Source: Alteromonas sp. BL110
GTDB lineage: Bacteria; Pseudomonadota; Gammaproteobacteria; Enterobacterales; Alteromonadaceae
NCBI RefSeq assembly: GCF_003443615.1
Contig: NZ_CP031967.1
Location: forward strand, 1,302,001-1,366,000
Reading direction: 5' to 3'
DNA: 64,000 nt
A model generated the notes under the pieces. That model worked only from the letters and a program-made list of their open reading frames with translations. It made no database searches and was not told the origin of the DNA. Below, piece by piece: positions 47,599-58,124 of the stretch. Position 1 is the first letter of the stretch; every line of letters starts with the position of its first letter. The position numbers and the translations under genes were made by a program.

Positions 47599-48008
47599 TA
47601 CATCACCGTCCGAGTTACAAAGGTTGTTTTAAATGGCAGTTTAGCCGCTGCCAATTCAAACGCTTCGCGTGCAAGATTTTCAGGAACACCTTCCATCTCG
47701 TAAAGAACACGACCAGGCTGAATTTGGCATACCCAGTACTCAACGTTACCTTTACCTTTACCTTGACGCACTTCAAGAGGCTTCTCAGTAATTGGCTTGT
47801 CAGGAAAAACTCGAATCCAAATTTTACCTTGACGCTTAACGTGACGAGTCATAGCACGACGCGCTGCTTCGATTTGGCGCGCAGTCATTCGACCACGGCC
47901 AACTGCTTTAAGGCCGTAAGTACCAAAGGCAACAGTGCTACCCGCTGCGAAGCCGCGGTTGCGGCCTTTGTGCATCTTACGGAACTTCATGCGTTTTGGT
48001 TGTAACAT
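47598..48008 (-). CDS. rplP: 50S ribosomal protein L16
   Basis: A 136-residue protein at the tRNA elbow contact of the 50S subunit. [39 protein letters not shown] and the [20 protein letters not shown] block are family hallmarks; the latter includes the modified-Arg region. The length equals the E. coli protein. It lies two bases after rpsC and overlaps rpmC by one base. Confidence 0.98.
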   Translation of the reverse strand: MLQPKRMKFRKMHKGRNRGFAAGSTVAFGTYGLKAVGRGRMTARQIEAARRAMTRHVKRQGKIWIRVFPDKPITEKPLEVRQGKGKGNVEYWVCQIQPGRVLYEMEGVPENLAREAFELAAAKLPFKTTFVTRTVM

Positions 48009-48010
48009 GA

Positions 48011-48715
48011 TTAGCCCTCTCGCTTAGCGTTGCGGCCTTTCTTCTTAGGTTGAGCAGCTGGTGCTTGCTCTTGAGTTGTAGGTAGACCACCTAGAACTTC
48101 ACCTTTGAAGATCCATACTTTAACGCCGATGATACCGTAAGTAGTTGACGCTTCAGAGGTTGCGTAATCGATGTCCGCACGGAAAGTGTGCAGAGGAACG
48201 CGACCTTCACGGTACCATTCAGAACGTGCAATCTCTGCACCGCCCAAACGGCCGCTAACTTCAACTTTAATACCTTTCGCGCCTAGACGCATTGCGTTTT
48301 GAACAGCGCGCTTCATAGCACGACGGAACATAACACGACGCTCTAGCTGGCTAGAGATGCTGTCAGCTACTAGCTGACCATCTAGCTCTGGCTTACGTAC
48401 TTCAGCGATGTTGATCTGAGCTGGCACACCGGCTAGCTTAGATACGTAGTTACGCAACTTCTCTACGTCTTCACCTTTCTTACCGATTACTACGCCTGGA
48501 CGAGCAGTGTGAATAGTCACACGGATGCTCTTAGCAGGACGCTCGATCACGATTTTAGAAAGTGAAGCGTTCTTAAGTTGTTTAGTCAGATACTGACGTA
48601 CCTGATGATCGTTATACAGGTTGTCTGCATAGTCTGCAGTATTAGCGTACCAGGTAGATGTCCATGGTTTGCTGATACCCAGGCGTATACCTGTAGGATG
48701 TACCTTCTGTCCCAT
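48011..48715 (-). CDS. rpsC: 30S ribosomal protein S3
   Basis: A 234-residue protein at the mRNA entry site with helicase-like activity. [20 protein letters not shown] is the family N-terminus; the KH domain carries [20 protein letters not shown] and the C-terminal domain [20 protein letters not shown]. The tail has a short basic extension ([12 protein letters not shown]). Confidence 0.98.
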   Translation of the reverse strand: MGQKVHPTGIRLGISKPWTSTWYANTADYADNLYNDHQVRQYLTKQLKNASLSKIVIERPAKSIRVTIHTARPGVVIGKKGEDVEKLRNYVSKLAGVPAQINIAEVRKPELDGQLVADSISSQLERRVMFRRAMKRAVQNAMRLGAKGIKVEVSGRLGGAEIARSEWYREGRVPLHTFRADIDYATSEASTTYGIIGVKVWIFKGEVLGGLPTTQEQAPAAQPKKKGRNAKREG

Positions 48716-48724
48716 TATCTACTC

Positions 48725-49057
48725 CTAGTTATCCGCTACAACCACAGTGATGTGACTGCTGCGCTTAAAGATACGATCAGCACGGCCTTTAGCACGTGGC
48801 TTGATACGTTTCATAGTTGGACCTTCGTCAACGAAAACCTTGGCAACGACTAGCTCGTCGATATCCGCGCCTTCGTTGTGCTCTGCGTTAGCAATCGCAG
48901 ATTCCAAAACTTTCTTTACTAGCGCTGCGCTTTTCTTCGGGCTGTACGCAAGAACTTCTAAAGCTTTCTCAACGTGTAAACCGCGAATTTGATCCGCAAC
49001 CAAGCGTGCCTTTTGAGCCGACGTGCGGGCAAAACGGTGTTTAGCTAATGCTTCCAT
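48725..49057 (-). CDS. rplV: 50S ribosomal protein L22
   Basis: A 110-residue protein whose beta hairpin lines the exit tunnel. [20 protein letters not shown] and the C-terminal [20 protein letters not shown], the tunnel-constriction loop and the site of macrolide resistance changes, read as wild type. It lies 11 bases after rpsS. Confidence 0.98.
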
Positions 49058-49068
49058 CTTCCTACCCC

Positions 49069-49344
49069 TTAACGTTTAGCTTTCTTATCCGCGACATGGC
49101 CGCGGTAAGTACGCGTTGGCGCAAATTCGCCCAACTTGTGGCCGACCATTTCGTCACTAATAATGACAGGTACATGTTGTCGACCGTTATGGACCGCAAT
49201 GGTCAACCCAATCATATCTGGGATGATCATAGAACGACGAGACCAAGTTTTGATTGGTTTACGTTCGTTCTTTTCCACTGCAGCCTCTACCTTCTTCAGC
49301 AAGTGAAGGTCAATAAAAGGACCTTTCTTGAGAGAACGTGGCAT
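49069..49344 (-). CDS. rpsS: 30S ribosomal protein S19
   Basis: A 91-residue protein of the 30S head that contacts S13 and the A-site t[23 protein letters not shown] and [20 protein letters not shown], then [16 protein letters not shown], are the family motifs. Confidence 0.98.
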
Positions 49345-49359
49345 GGTGAATCCTCGCTA

Positions 49360-50184
49360 TTACTTGTTACGACGACGTACGATAAGTTTATCAGTACGCT
49401 TGTTGCTTCGGGTTTTCTTACCTTTGGTAGGAACACCCCAAGGAGTTACTGGGTGACGACCGCCTGATGTACGACCTTCACCACCACCGTGTGGGTGATC
49501 AACCGGGTTCATGGCAACACCACGAACGGTAGGACGAATACCACGCCAGCGTGTAGCACCAGCTTTACCTAGTGAACGAAGCATGTGTTCTGCATTACCA
49601 ACTTCACCAATGGTGGCGCGGCAATCAGAAAGAACTTTACGCATTTCGCCAGAGCGTAGACGTAGGGTAACGTAGTTTCCGTCACGTGCTAGGATCTGAG
49701 CGTAAGCACCAGCAGAACGTGCGATTTGAGCACCCTTGCCAGGCTTCATTTCAATTGCGTGTACAACAGTACCTACAGGGATGTTACGCATAGGTAGCGT
49801 GTTACCAGACTTGATCGGAGCGCCCGAACCAGACTGGATTGCATCACCTGCTTTCATACCCTTTGGAGCCAGAATGTAACGACGTTCACCGTCTGCGTAC
49901 AATACTAGTGCAATGTTTGCAGAACGGTTTGGATCGTATTCTAAACGCTCAACTTTGGCTGGAATGCCGTCTTTGTTGCGTTTAAAGTCGATTACACGGT
50001 AGTGTTGCTTATGACCACCACCAATGTGACGAGTGGTAATACGACCATTGTTGTTACGACCGCCAGATTTGCTGTTCTTTTCAAGCAAAGGTGCGTACGG
50101 TGCACCTTTGTGCAGGTCAGGATTTACGACCTGAACAACGTGACGACGACCGGCAGAAGTTGGCTTAGCTTTCAATAATGGCAT
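49360..50184 (-). CDS. rplB: 50S ribosomal protein L2
   Basis: A 274-residue protein essential for peptidyl-transferase centre assembly. Seen: [60 protein letters not shown] and [20 protein letters not shown], the last containing the functionally important His of this protein. The length is the family norm. Confidence 0.98.
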   Translation of the reverse strand: MPLLKAKPTSAGRRHVVQVVNPDLHKGAPYAPLLEKNSKSGGRNNNGRITTRHIGGGHKQHYRVIDFKRNKDGIPAKVERLEYDPNRSANIALVLYADGERRYILAPKGMKAGDAIQSGSGAPIKSGNTLPMRNIPVGTVVHAIEMKPGKGAQIARSAGAYAQILARDGNYVTLRLRSGEMRKVLSDCRATIGEVGNAEHMLRSLGKAGATRWRGIRPTVRGVAMNPVDHPHGGGEGRTSGGRHPVTPWGVPTKGKKTRSNKRTDKLIVRRRNK

Positions 50185-50198
50185 TTCTAATCCCCTTC

Positions 50199-50498
50199 TT
50201 ACTCAGCACCACCGACAAAGTCGATGTCCTGACCTTCTTTAAGAACCACGTAGGCCTTTTTCCAGTCGCTGCGCTTACCGAAAGACATGCCGTGACGCTT
50301 GGTTTTACCCTTAACGTTCACAGTACGAACACCTTCAACTTCAACTTCAAACAGTTTTTCAACTGCAGCTTTGATTTCAGCTTTGTTCGCGTCTTTAGCT
50401 ACTTTAAATACAACTGTGTTGTTCGCTTCAGCAGCCATTGTAGACTTTTCTGAAACGTGAGGTGCTACTAGCACCTTCAGTAGACGTTCTTCTTTCAT
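50199..50498 (-). CDS. rplW: 50S ribosomal protein L23
   Basis: A 99-residue exit-tunnel protein, docking site for trigger factor and [23 protein letters not shown], then [20 protein letters not shown], is family sequence; the trigger-factor-contact Glu is in the SEKST region. The start overlaps the end of rplD by four bases (ATGA), so it is translationally coupled. Confidence 0.98.
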   Translation of the reverse strand: MKEERLLKVLVAPHVSEKSTMAAEANNTVVFKVAKDANKAEIKAAVEKLFEVEVEGVRTVNVKGKTKRHGMSFGKRSDWKKAYVVLKEGQDIDFVGGAE

Positions 50499-51100
50499 GC
50501 TAACGCCTCCTCAAGTTGTTTAACCGCATCAGCAGTAATTAGCACTTTTTCAAATGCAATCAAGCTCACTGGGTCGATGCCTGCTACATCACGTACGTCA
50601 ACTTTGTACAAGTTGCGTGCCGCAAGGAACAAGTTCTCATCAACTTCTGGAGTAACGATTAGAACATCATTTAGTTCATATTCGTTAAGTGCAGAAATAA
50701 GAGCTTTAGTCTTAGGTGCGTCAACACCGAACTTCTCTACAACAACCAAACGGTCTTGACGGATTAGTTCAGACAGGATGCTCTTAAGTGCACCGCGATA
50801 CATTTTCTTGTTAACTTTTTGGTCAAAGTCACGAGGCTTTGCTGCGAAAGCACGGCCACCGCCAACCCAAATTGGGCTACGGATTGTACCAGCACGAGCG
50901 CGGCCAGTACCTTTTTGACGCCATGGCTTCTTACCGCCACCACGAACTTCAGCGCGAGTTTTCTGCGCTTTTGTACCCTGACGAGCGCCTGCACCGTAAG
51001 CTACAACTACCTGGTGTACCAGGGCTTCGTTGAATTCACGTCCAAAGGTCGCTTCGGATACTTCAAGAGCGCTTTGCGCGTCTTTCAATGTTAATTCCAT
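50495..51100 (-). CDS. rplD: 50S ribosomal protein L4, S10 operon regulator
   Basis: A 201-residue protein with the extended loop [20 protein letters not shown] that reaches the tunnel wall and [20 protein letters not shown]. In E. coli, free L4 binds the S10 leader and stops both its transcription and translation; a leader hairpin of suitable form lies upstream of rpsJ here. Overlaps rplW by four bases. Confidence 0.98.
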   Translation of the reverse strand: MELTLKDAQSALEVSEATFGREFNEALVHQVVVAYGAGARQGTKAQKTRAEVRGGGKKPWRQKGTGRARAGTIRSPIWVGGGRAFAAKPRDFDQKVNKKMYRGALKSILSELIRQDRLVVVEKFGVDAPKTKALISALNEYELNDVLIVTPEVDENLFLAARNLYKVDVRDVAGIDPVSLIAFEKVLITADAVKQLEEALA

Positions 51101-51118
51101 CAGTTCACTCCCCAGACG

Positions 51119-51757
51119 TTACGCTTTAACAGCTGGCTTTACGATTACATCGTTGCCAGTTGCGCCAGGTACGGCACCTTTAACTAGGATAAGGCCGTTC
51201 TCTACGTCAACACGTACAACTTCCAAAGACTGAGTAGTCACTTGCTTGTTACCAAGCTGACCAGCCATTTTCTTGCCTTTGAATACTTTACCTGGTGATT
51301 GGTTTTGACCAATTGAACCAGGTGCGCGGTGTGACAAAGAGTTACCGTGTGTCATACGCTGTGAACTGAAGTTCCAGCGTTTGATAGCACCTTGGAAACC
51401 TTTACCTTTTGATGTACCAGTTACATCAATCTTTTTAGTGTCGTTAAAGATTTCAACAGTGATTTCACTGCCTACTTCAATATCGGCACCTTCGTTTTCT
51501 TCTAGGCGGAATTCTACTAGAGTGCGTCCAGCTTCAACACCAGCTTTAGCAAAGTGACCTGCTTCAGCTTTGTTGATGCGGTTAGCTTTCTTAGTTCCAG
51601 CAGTAACCTGAAGAGCGCGATAACCGTCAGTTTCCTCAGTACGAAGCTGAGTAACGCGGTTTGGGGTCGCTTCAATAACAGTCACAGGGATAGACGTACC
51701 ATCTTCAGTGAAGATGCGAGTCATACCCACTTTACGACCGACTAGACCAATCGCCAT
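51119..51757 (-). CDS. rplC: 50S ribosomal protein L3
   Basis: A 212-residue early-assembly protein near the peptidyl-transferase centre. [40 protein letters not shown] and [20 protein letters not shown] are typical; the [19 protein letters not shown] segment contains the Gln methylated in E. coli. AGAGAGGG lies ahead of the ATG. Confidence 0.98.
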   Translation of the reverse strand: MAIGLVGRKVGMTRIFTEDGTSIPVTVIEATPNRVTQLRTEETDGYRALQVTAGTKKANRINKAEAGHFAKAGVEAGRTLVEFRLEENEGADIEVGSEITVEIFNDTKKIDVTGTSKGKGFQGAIKRWNFSSQRMTHGNSLSHRAPGSIGQNQSPGKVFKGKKMAGQLGNKQVTTQSLEVVRVDVENGLILVKGAVPGATGNDVIVKPAVKA

Positions 51758-51775
51758 TGTTATAACCCTCTCTTA

Positions 51776-52090
<315 letters not shown>

Positions 52091-52111
52091 TTAAGCTCCA
52101 ATCGAAAGAAC

Positions 52112-52310
52112 AAAAAAATTCACCTTTTCTCTTCCATTAATTTCGGAAAGAAAAGATGTGCGTAAACCGATGGTTCCCTATCGGAACCCTGTTCTTTTTT
52201 CTAGCACGCCAGCAACAGGCTAATCAGTAATGATAAATCCGTCACTTCGGCAACCACCCTAAAAACAGTGAGGTTGCGGCTAAAAACTTCATACCCTAAT
52301 TGGGCAGTGG
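52112..52310 (-). promoter_or_regulatory. S10 operon leader with attenuator-type hairpin
   Basis: The predicted transcript has about 220 bases before rpsJ. The last hairpin pairs CTTTTCT-TTCC (52145-52155) with GGAA-GAGAAAAG (52124-52135), followed after GTGAA by seven T (52112-52118). This is the layout of the E. coli S10 leader attenuator that responds to L4. A second hairpin, GGTTCC-GATAG-GGAACC (about 52172-52188), precedes it. L4 regulation is inferred. Confidence 0.6.
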
Positions 52311-52316
52311 GCGCGA

Positions 52317-52344
52317 ATTATACAGAAAGCAGAGGGCAATGCAA
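52317..52344 (-). promoter_or_regulatory. S10 operon promoter
   Basis: On the minus strand TTGCAT (52339-52344) and a perfect TATAAT (52317-52322) are separated by 16 bases, giving a start near 52310. Confidence 0.75.
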
Positions 52345-52485
52345 GTGGCAGTTTGCTTTTTATACACATATTTTTACGCTATAACAGTGTATGTAACTGT
52401 CTATAAGTAGTATTGTTGCTTTCGTGGTAACAGTATATCTTGATACCCTAGCAAAATATGCTTATAGCGCCACAAGCGTAAAGGA

Positions 52486-54732
52486 ATGGGCGCCAACATT
52501 ATTAGTAGTGAGAATATGGAAGTAGTAAATAACCAGCAAACATTTGCACAAATAAAACGCATCTTAAATAACCACTCTACGTTGTTAGATGCCTACAGCC
52601 TATTAGAACCTATGATACTGGGCTTGTTTGACGCCACTCGCATGAGTATTTTTCAACGTCGTCGTCAACATCAAGACTTGGTCGCCAGATTCAAAACAGG
52701 GAAAGAAACCCTGGAAATAAAAGTACCGATAAGCCCCATGTCTATTGCTGGCTACGTTGCGCTTTCCCAAAAGCCTGTGGTCATTGATGATCCGTACAGC
52801 CCTACGCTACTTCAAAGCATCCATCCTCGTCTTCGCTTTGCCGACAAGTTCGATAAAGACAATGACTTTAGAACACAAAACATCCTCTGCGTACCGATAA
52901 TGAACGCAGGGGTGTTAATGGGTGTCATTCAAATCATCAACAAGGCAAGCGGCGGGTTTACCGAAGAGGACCTCAAGCGCGGGAATGCATTGGCGCTTAT
53001 TCTCGGTGATAAATTCAGATTTGAATTAGGCGGCACTAATAACCCGTTTGACCTTTTAGTTCACAAAAGCTTGCTAGAAGAAGCGACCCTCGCCGACATA
53101 CAAACGACAACTCCGGATATACGCGCCTTGGTTCAGCGGTTAATATCTGAACATCGCATATCGGAAGATGAAATAGGTAACTCTCTTTCAATTCACTATC
53201 AAGTGCCGTTCATTTCTTACTTGCCAGAAAAATATCACAGGTTTGAAAACGAAAGTCGCTTAAACGTTTCTTATCTTAAGCGAAACTACGTGGCAGTTAT
53301 TGCCGATGCCCACGACAAGCCCATTGTTCTGATGGCTGAACCAAACAATGCCGCGCTTCTAATGGAAATTGAAAGTGCAATGGGCATAGATAGCTACGAA
53401 ATCGCGGTAAGCTTACCCAACCTTATTCTTCAATATTTAGGGGAGAATAGCGGTGGCGGCGGCCCTGGTGAAATGAGCGATATTCTCGATGAAATTGGCT
53501 CATCCACCGATGACAATGAAGATCATATTGATGAGCTTTCAGATGACGCGCCGGCTGTTGTCCGTTTGGTAAGTCGTATACTTCACGACGCTAAACGTTT
53601 AAATGCCTCAGATATTCATATAGACCCTGAAAAGAATGCCCCTACTCGTGTTCGTATGCGCGTAGATGGCGTATGCCGCGATATGAACCAAGTACCTCAC
53701 TCGCACCATAATGCGGTGATTGCGCGTATTAAAATCATGTCAAATCTTAATATTGCGGAAAAGCGCGTACCTCAGGATGGTAAACTCGCGTTTAGAATGA
53801 ACGGTAAGCTTGTCGAAGTGCGTGTAGCTACCATTCCCACCGTTGCCGGTGAAGGTGTAGTAATGCGTATTTTGGCCTCCGGTGGCGCAATGCCTATCGA
53901 CAAAATGAATTTGGCCCCTACCAACCGCACAAGGTTGGAAGAAATGATTAAAAAGCCACACGGCATTTTACTTGTTGTAGGTCCTACAGGTTCAGGTAAA
54001 ACGACCACTCTTCACGCGATATTGGGATATTTGAACACGCCAGAAAAGAAGATTTGGACGGCTGAGGATCCGGTTGAAATTACCCAGCCTGGTCTGCAAC
54101 AAGTTCAGGTAAGCCCTAAAATCGGCTTTAACTTTGCCGCGGCACTACGAGCGTTCTTGCGTGCAGACCCAGATATCATTCTTATTGGTGAGATGCGTGA
54201 TAAGGAAACCGCTCATGCGGGTATTGAAGCGTCATTAACTGGTCACTTAGTACTTTCAACGCTCCATACTAACTCCGCACCAGAAACCATCACCCGTTTA
54301 CTTGACTTAGGTCTTGATCCGGTAAACTTCTCTGATGCATGTGTGGGCATATTGGCCCAAAGACTAATTAGAACCCTGTGCGGGAACTGTAAAGAGAAGT
54401 ATGTTGCAGGCGAGAAAGATATGGCGTTTATTGAACGACAATACGGCCAAGAACATCTGTCAGAGCTTAAACTCCAAACGCCGTTAGAGCTCTACAGGGC
54501 CAAAGGCTGCGACGAGTGCGGGAATACGGGCTATAAAGGTAGGACAGGTGTACACGAATTATTGGGTATGACGCCAGAGCTTCGCTCAATGGTGTATAAA
54601 GAAGCCAGCGTTGCCGATATGAAATCTCAGGCTGCTGCTGATGGCATGCGCACCCTTGTACAAGATGCCATTTTCAAAGTGCTAAAAGGAGACACCGACC
54701 TAGCACAAGTGCAAATTATAGGAGGAGAATAA
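52486..54732 (+). CDS. GAF-domain GspE/PilB-family secretion ATPase (orphan)
   Basis: A 748-residue fusion. A GAF-like sensory domain (about residues 40-185: VPISPMSIAGYVALSQKPVV, ILCVPIMNAGVLMGVIQIIN) is followed by a GspE/MshE N-terminal-like linker (about 195-320). An acidic spacer and the T2SS/T4P assembly ATPase follow: ASDIHIDPEKNAPTRVRMRV, Walker A VGPTGSGKTTTLH near 498, the Asp box and DPDIILIGEMRDKETA, then the His box LVLSTLHTNSA. A four-Cys zinc site (CGNCKEKY, CDECGNTG) is intact. No pilin, secretin or GspF gene lies nearby. Start uncertain: 52486, or 52516 (MEVVNNQQTF) with GAG upstream; neither has an ideal ribosome-binding site. Confidence 0.9.
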   Translation: MGANIISSENMEVVNNQQTFAQIKRILNNHSTLLDAYSLLEPMILGLFDATRMSIFQRRRQHQDLVARFKTGKETLEIKVPISPMSIAGYVALSQKPVVIDDPYSPTLLQSIHPRLRFADKFDKDNDFRTQNILCVPIMNAGVLMGVIQIINKASGGFTEEDLKRGNALALILGDKFRFELGGTNNPFDLLVHKSLLEEATLADIQTTTPDIRALVQRLISEHRISEDEIGNSLSIHYQVPFISYLPEKYHRFENESRLNVSYLKRNYVAVIADAHDKPIVLMAEPNNAALLMEIESAMGIDSYEIAVSLPNLILQYLGENSGGGGPGEMSDILDEIGSSTDDNEDHIDELSDDAPAVVRLVSRILHDAKRLNASDIHIDPEKNAPTRVRMRVDGVCRDMNQVPHSHHNAVIARIKIMSNLNIAEKRVPQDGKLAFRMNGKLVEVRVATIPTVAGEGVVMRILASGGAMPIDKMNLAPTNRTRLEEMIKKPHGILLVVGPTGSGKTTTLHAILGYLNTPEKKIWTAEDPVEITQPGLQQVQVSPKIGFNFAAALRAFLRADPDIILIGEMRDKETAHAGIEASLTGHLVLSTLHTNSAPETITRLLDLGLDPVNFSDACVGILAQRLIRTLCGNCKEKYVAGEKDMAFIERQYGQEHLSELKLQTPLELYRAKGCDECGNTGYKGRTGVHELLGMTPELRSMVYKEASVADMKSQAAADGMRTLVQDAIFKVLKGDTDLAQVQIIGGE

Positions 54733-54843
54733 TGGCGTTTCTTTAAACGCTGTAACTATAAATCTTACAAAACTGTACTTTCAAGCGGTTCACTTGCACC
54801 TTAAAGTACCGTATAAATACATAAAAAAAGGAAGGGATACCAA

Positions 54844-55338
54844 ATGAAAAAACTTATTACCTTAGTTCTAACTATTTCATGTTTGACGTTTTCGGCTTCT
54901 ACACTAGCCCAGGTTAAAACAAAGAATCACATCTGGAAATCAGAATACTTATCAACTTTAGAGTTAGGCCTTCATGCCTTGAAAGCTGAAAAATACGATA
55001 AGGCTATGGAAAAGCTGACTGCTTCAGCAAAAATGGGAAATAAAGAAGGTCAATATTATTTGGCACAGATGTACTTCCAAGGATGGGGCACACCAGTAAA
55101 TTACGAAGAAGGTTGGTTATGGTTGAGCGTAGCTATGGAGCAGAAAACGGCTGAGTGGAATCGTTCATACCGACAAATTAAAGACGCGCTCCCTGACGAC
55201 TACATAACCGCTTTGAAACCTTACGTAGACGAATACATTTCACTGTATGGCGCAAAAGCGCAAGATTTACGATGTGAAAAGCGTGCCGCTATTGGCTCTA
55301 ATATTAAAGAAATTATTTGCGAAAAACGTTATTACTAG
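54844..55338 (+). CDS. Exported Sel1/TPR-repeat protein
   Basis: A 164-residue protein with a signal peptide (MKKLITLVLTISCLTFSAST, cleavage near LAQ-VKT). One Sel1-like repeat is visible (AEKYDKAMEKLTASAKMGNK, then YYLAQMYFQGWGTPVNYEEG). Two Cys near the C-terminus (LRCEKRA, IICEKRYY) could form a disulfide. GGAAGGGA lies ahead of the ATG. It lies 111 bases downstream of the GAF-ATPase gene on the same strand and could be a partner, but no function is known. Confidence 0.8.
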   Translation: MKKLITLVLTISCLTFSASTLAQVKTKNHIWKSEYLSTLELGLHALKAEKYDKAMEKLTASAKMGNKEGQYYLAQMYFQGWGTPVNYEEGWLWLSVAMEQKTAEWNRSYRQIKDALPDDYITALKPYVDEYISLYGAKAQDLRCEKRAAIGSNIKEIICEKRYY

Positions 55339-55349
55339 TTCTAAAAAAT

Positions 55350-55374
55350 AAGCGACCCTTTTAAAGGGTCGCTT
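55350..55374 (-). terminator. Terminator of acnA, convergent with Sel1 gene
   Basis: AAGCGACCCTTT-T-AAAGGGTCGCTT is a perfect 12+12 inverted repeat. On the minus strand it is followed by TATTTTTT, so it ends acnA transcription; the plus-strand side has no T-run. Confidence 0.85.
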
Positions 55375-55406
55375 AGTCTTGGGTTCATTGTTAGAAACCT
55401 GTAATG

Positions 55407-58124
55407 CTACTTCTTCAAATACTCTCTAATGACGTAATGGAGAATGCCACCATTTTCGAAGTAAGTGAACTCGTTAGAGGTGTCAATTCTAATATCCATC
55501 ATGAAGGATTTACTTTCTCCTTCGTCAGTAACCACATTTACTTCTACCTCTGATTGCCCACGCTCTACTGCGCCAATTGAAAAAGTTTCATTGCCTCTCA
55601 AATCTAGAGCACTAGCACTTTCACCCGGCTTAAATTGAAGTGGAAGAATACCCATTCCTATTAGGTTAGAACGGTGAATACGCTCATAGCTTTCCGCTAG
55701 CACGGCCTTCACGCCCATAAGAGACGGGCCTTTAGCTGCCCAGTCTCGACTGGAACCAGTACCGTACTCCTTACCACCAATGACAACTGCCGGAACACCA
55801 TCATCTTTATAGCGCATCGCAGCATGAAAAATAGACATGCTATCACCACTTGGGAAATGGGTTGTTGCACTGCCTCGTGTACCCGGCGCCAATTGGTTTT
55901 GAAGACGAACGTTCGCAAACGTACCTCTCATCATAACCTCGTGGTTACCACGACGAGAACCGTATGAATTGAAGTCTTTAGGCTCAACGCCTTGAGCCTG
56001 TAAATACTCTCCAGCAGGACTATCGTTAGCAATGGCACCTGCTGGTGAAATGTGATCGGTTGTAATTGAGTCGCCAACTTTTACTAGGCATCGTGCATTT
56101 TCGATTACGGTCAGGGCTTCTGGCTCTTTACCCATGACCTCAAAGAAAGGTGGATGTTTAATGTAAGTCGACTCTGGCCAGTCATAAACTGATGTCTTGC
56201 TTACTTCTAATTCATTCCACTCGCCGGCGCCTTTAAACACATCCGCATATTTTTCTTTAAATAGGTCGCCTGTTACGTTTTCAGCAATATATTGCTGAAT
56301 CTCATCTTCAGAAGGCCAAATATCTTTCAGGTAAACAGGTGAACCATCGCTTGCTTGGCCCAGTGGCTCTTTGGTGATATCTACATTCATGTTCCCCGCT
56401 AACGCATACGCTACTACGAGCGGTGGCGATGCAAGGTAATTTGCAGCTACGTCGGGGTGAATGCGACCTTCAAAATTACGGTTACCTGATAGCACAGATG
56501 TAACCGTGAGTTTAGCTTTTCTGATAGCATCAGTAATTGCGTCAGGCAAAGGCCCAGAGTTGCCGATACAGGTTGTACAGCCATAACCCACTAAGTTAAA
56601 TCCAAGGGATTCTAACGGGTCCATAAGGCCAGCATCTTCTAAATACTGAGTAACAACCTGAGAGCCAGGTGCCAATGAAGTTTTAACCCACGGTTTACGG
56701 GTCAACCCTTTTTCCGCTGCTTTTTTAGCAAGTAGCCCTGCCCCAACAAGCACAGAGGGATTCGATGTATTAGTACAACTGGTTATAGCAGCAATGACGA
56801 TAGCGCCATCTTCTAAATTAAACTTGTTACCTCTGAATTCAACAAAGGAGTCATGACCCTCATCTACATCATCACTGGTGCCCAGCCCAGCTTCGGCAAT
56901 TAAATCGGTTTCTTCATCTAGTACTTTTACATCAATTTGTGAACGATGCCATTCATTGAATGCTTCTGCGGCTTTATCAAGCGCTATCCGATCTTGTGGG
57001 CGCTTAGGCCCAGCAAGTGATGGCACTACTTCGCCCAAATCTAGTTCAAGTGTTTCATGGTACTGAGCATCTTTTGAATGGTCATCATGCCATAGGTGAC
57101 TAAATTTAGCGTATTCTTCAACAAGGGCTATCTGGTCTTCATCTCGACCTGTAAGTCGCAGGTAATCTAGCGCCACGTCGTCTATTGGAAAAATACCGCA
57201 CGTTGCACCATATTCTGGTGCCATGTTTGCAATTGTTGCTCGATCTGCTGTGGTTAAGTGTTTAAGGCCCGGGCCGTAAAACTCTACGAATTTCCCGACA
57301 ACTCCGTGTCCACGCAACTGCTGAGTGATAGTAAGCACCATGTCTGTAGCAGTGACGCCAGCAGGTAATTTACCTGACAATCTAAAGCCTACGACTTTCG
57401 GCAGTAACATAGTAACGGGTTGCCCAAGCATTGCCGCTTCTGCTTCAATACCACCTACACCCCAGCCAAGTACGCCAAGGCCATTAATCATTGTAGTATG
57501 AGAATCGGTACCCACGAGTGTATCCGGATAAACCAATGTCTCACCATCTTGTTCTTTGGTGAACGCACAACGAGCTAAATATTCTAAGTTAACTTGATGT
57601 ACGATACCGCGACCTGGAGGGACAACTTTAAAGTTATCAAAGCTAGACTGTCCCCACTTTAGAAATTGATAACGCTCTTTATTGCGCTCAATCTCTATAT
57701 CGGTATTCTTTTCTAGTGCATTCTCTTCAGCGAAATGATCAACCATCACAGAGTGGTCAATGACCAGCTCTACCGGGTTCAAAGGATTAATTGCTTGCGC
57801 GTCGCCTCCCAAGCGATTAACTGCATCACGCATAGCAGCTAAATCGACTATGGCAGGAACGCCGGTAAAGTCCTGAAGAATAACCCGCGCAGGAACAAAT
57901 GATACTTCGTGATCAGCGTGGTTTTCAGTATCCCACTTAGCTACTTCCTCAATATCACTGCTTGAAACAAACTCTTTATCTTCATGTCGAATTAGGTTCT
58001 CGAGGAGAATTTTGATACAAAAAGGTAGCCGGTCGAGCGCATACTGTTTACCTATACTATCAAAATTGACCGCCTTGAAGTTCTTACCGTCTACTTCAAG
58101 CTGCGAAAAAGACTTATATGTCAT
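55407..58124 (-). CDS. acnA: Aconitate hydratase A
   Basis: A 905-residue [4Fe-4S] TCA enzyme interconverting citrate and isocitrate. AcnA/IRP type by length and order. Iron-sulfur Cys are in AITSCTNTSNPSVLVGAGLL and LVGYGCTTCIGNSGPLPDAI. GVVGKFVEFYGPGLKHLTTA and, in the C-terminal swivel domain, GGKEYGTGSSRDWAAKGPSL are conserved. The N-terminus FSQLEVDGKNFKAVNF is typical. A long 474-base gap upstream separates it from a divergent cupin gene. A perfect-stem terminator follows. Confidence 0.97.
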   Translation of the reverse strand: MTYKSFSQLEVDGKNFKAVNFDSIGKQYALDRLPFCIKILLENLIRHEDKEFVSSSDIEEVAKWDTENHADHEVSFVPARVILQDFTGVPAIVDLAAMRDAVNRLGGDAQAINPLNPVELVIDHSVMVDHFAEENALEKNTDIEIERNKERYQFLKWGQSSFDNFKVVPPGRGIVHQVNLEYLARCAFTKEQDGETLVYPDTLVGTDSHTTMINGLGVLGWGVGGIEAEAAMLGQPVTMLLPKVVGFRLSGKLPAGVTATDMVLTITQQLRGHGVVGKFVEFYGPGLKHLTTADRATIANMAPEYGATCGIFPIDDVALDYLRLTGRDEDQIALVEEYAKFSHLWHDDHSKDAQYHETLELDLGEVVPSLAGPKRPQDRIALDKAAEAFNEWHRSQIDVKVLDEETDLIAEAGLGTSDDVDEGHDSFVEFRGNKFNLEDGAIVIAAITSCTNTSNPSVLVGAGLLAKKAAEKGLTRKPWVKTSLAPGSQVVTQYLEDAGLMDPLESLGFNLVGYGCTTCIGNSGPLPDAITDAIRKAKLTVTSVLSGNRNFEGRIHPDVAANYLASPPLVVAYALAGNMNVDITKEPLGQASDGSPVYLKDIWPSEDEIQQYIAENVTGDLFKEKYADVFKGAGEWNELEVSKTSVYDWPESTYIKHPPFFEVMGKEPEALTVIENARCLVKVGDSITTDHISPAGAIANDSPAGEYLQAQGVEPKDFNSYGSRRGNHEVMMRGTFANVRLQNQLAPGTRGSATTHFPSGDSMSIFHAAMRYKDDGVPAVVIGGKEYGTGSSRDWAAKGPSLMGVKAVLAESYERIHRSNLIGMGILPLQFKPGESASALDLRGNETFSIGAVERGQSEVEVNVVTDEGESKSFMMDIRIDTSNEFTYFENGGILHYVIREYLKK

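Noticed and set aside
49048..49467. 139-codon plus-strand frame opposite rpsS and rplB
   Set aside because: It is antisense to two unambiguous ribosomal protein genes.
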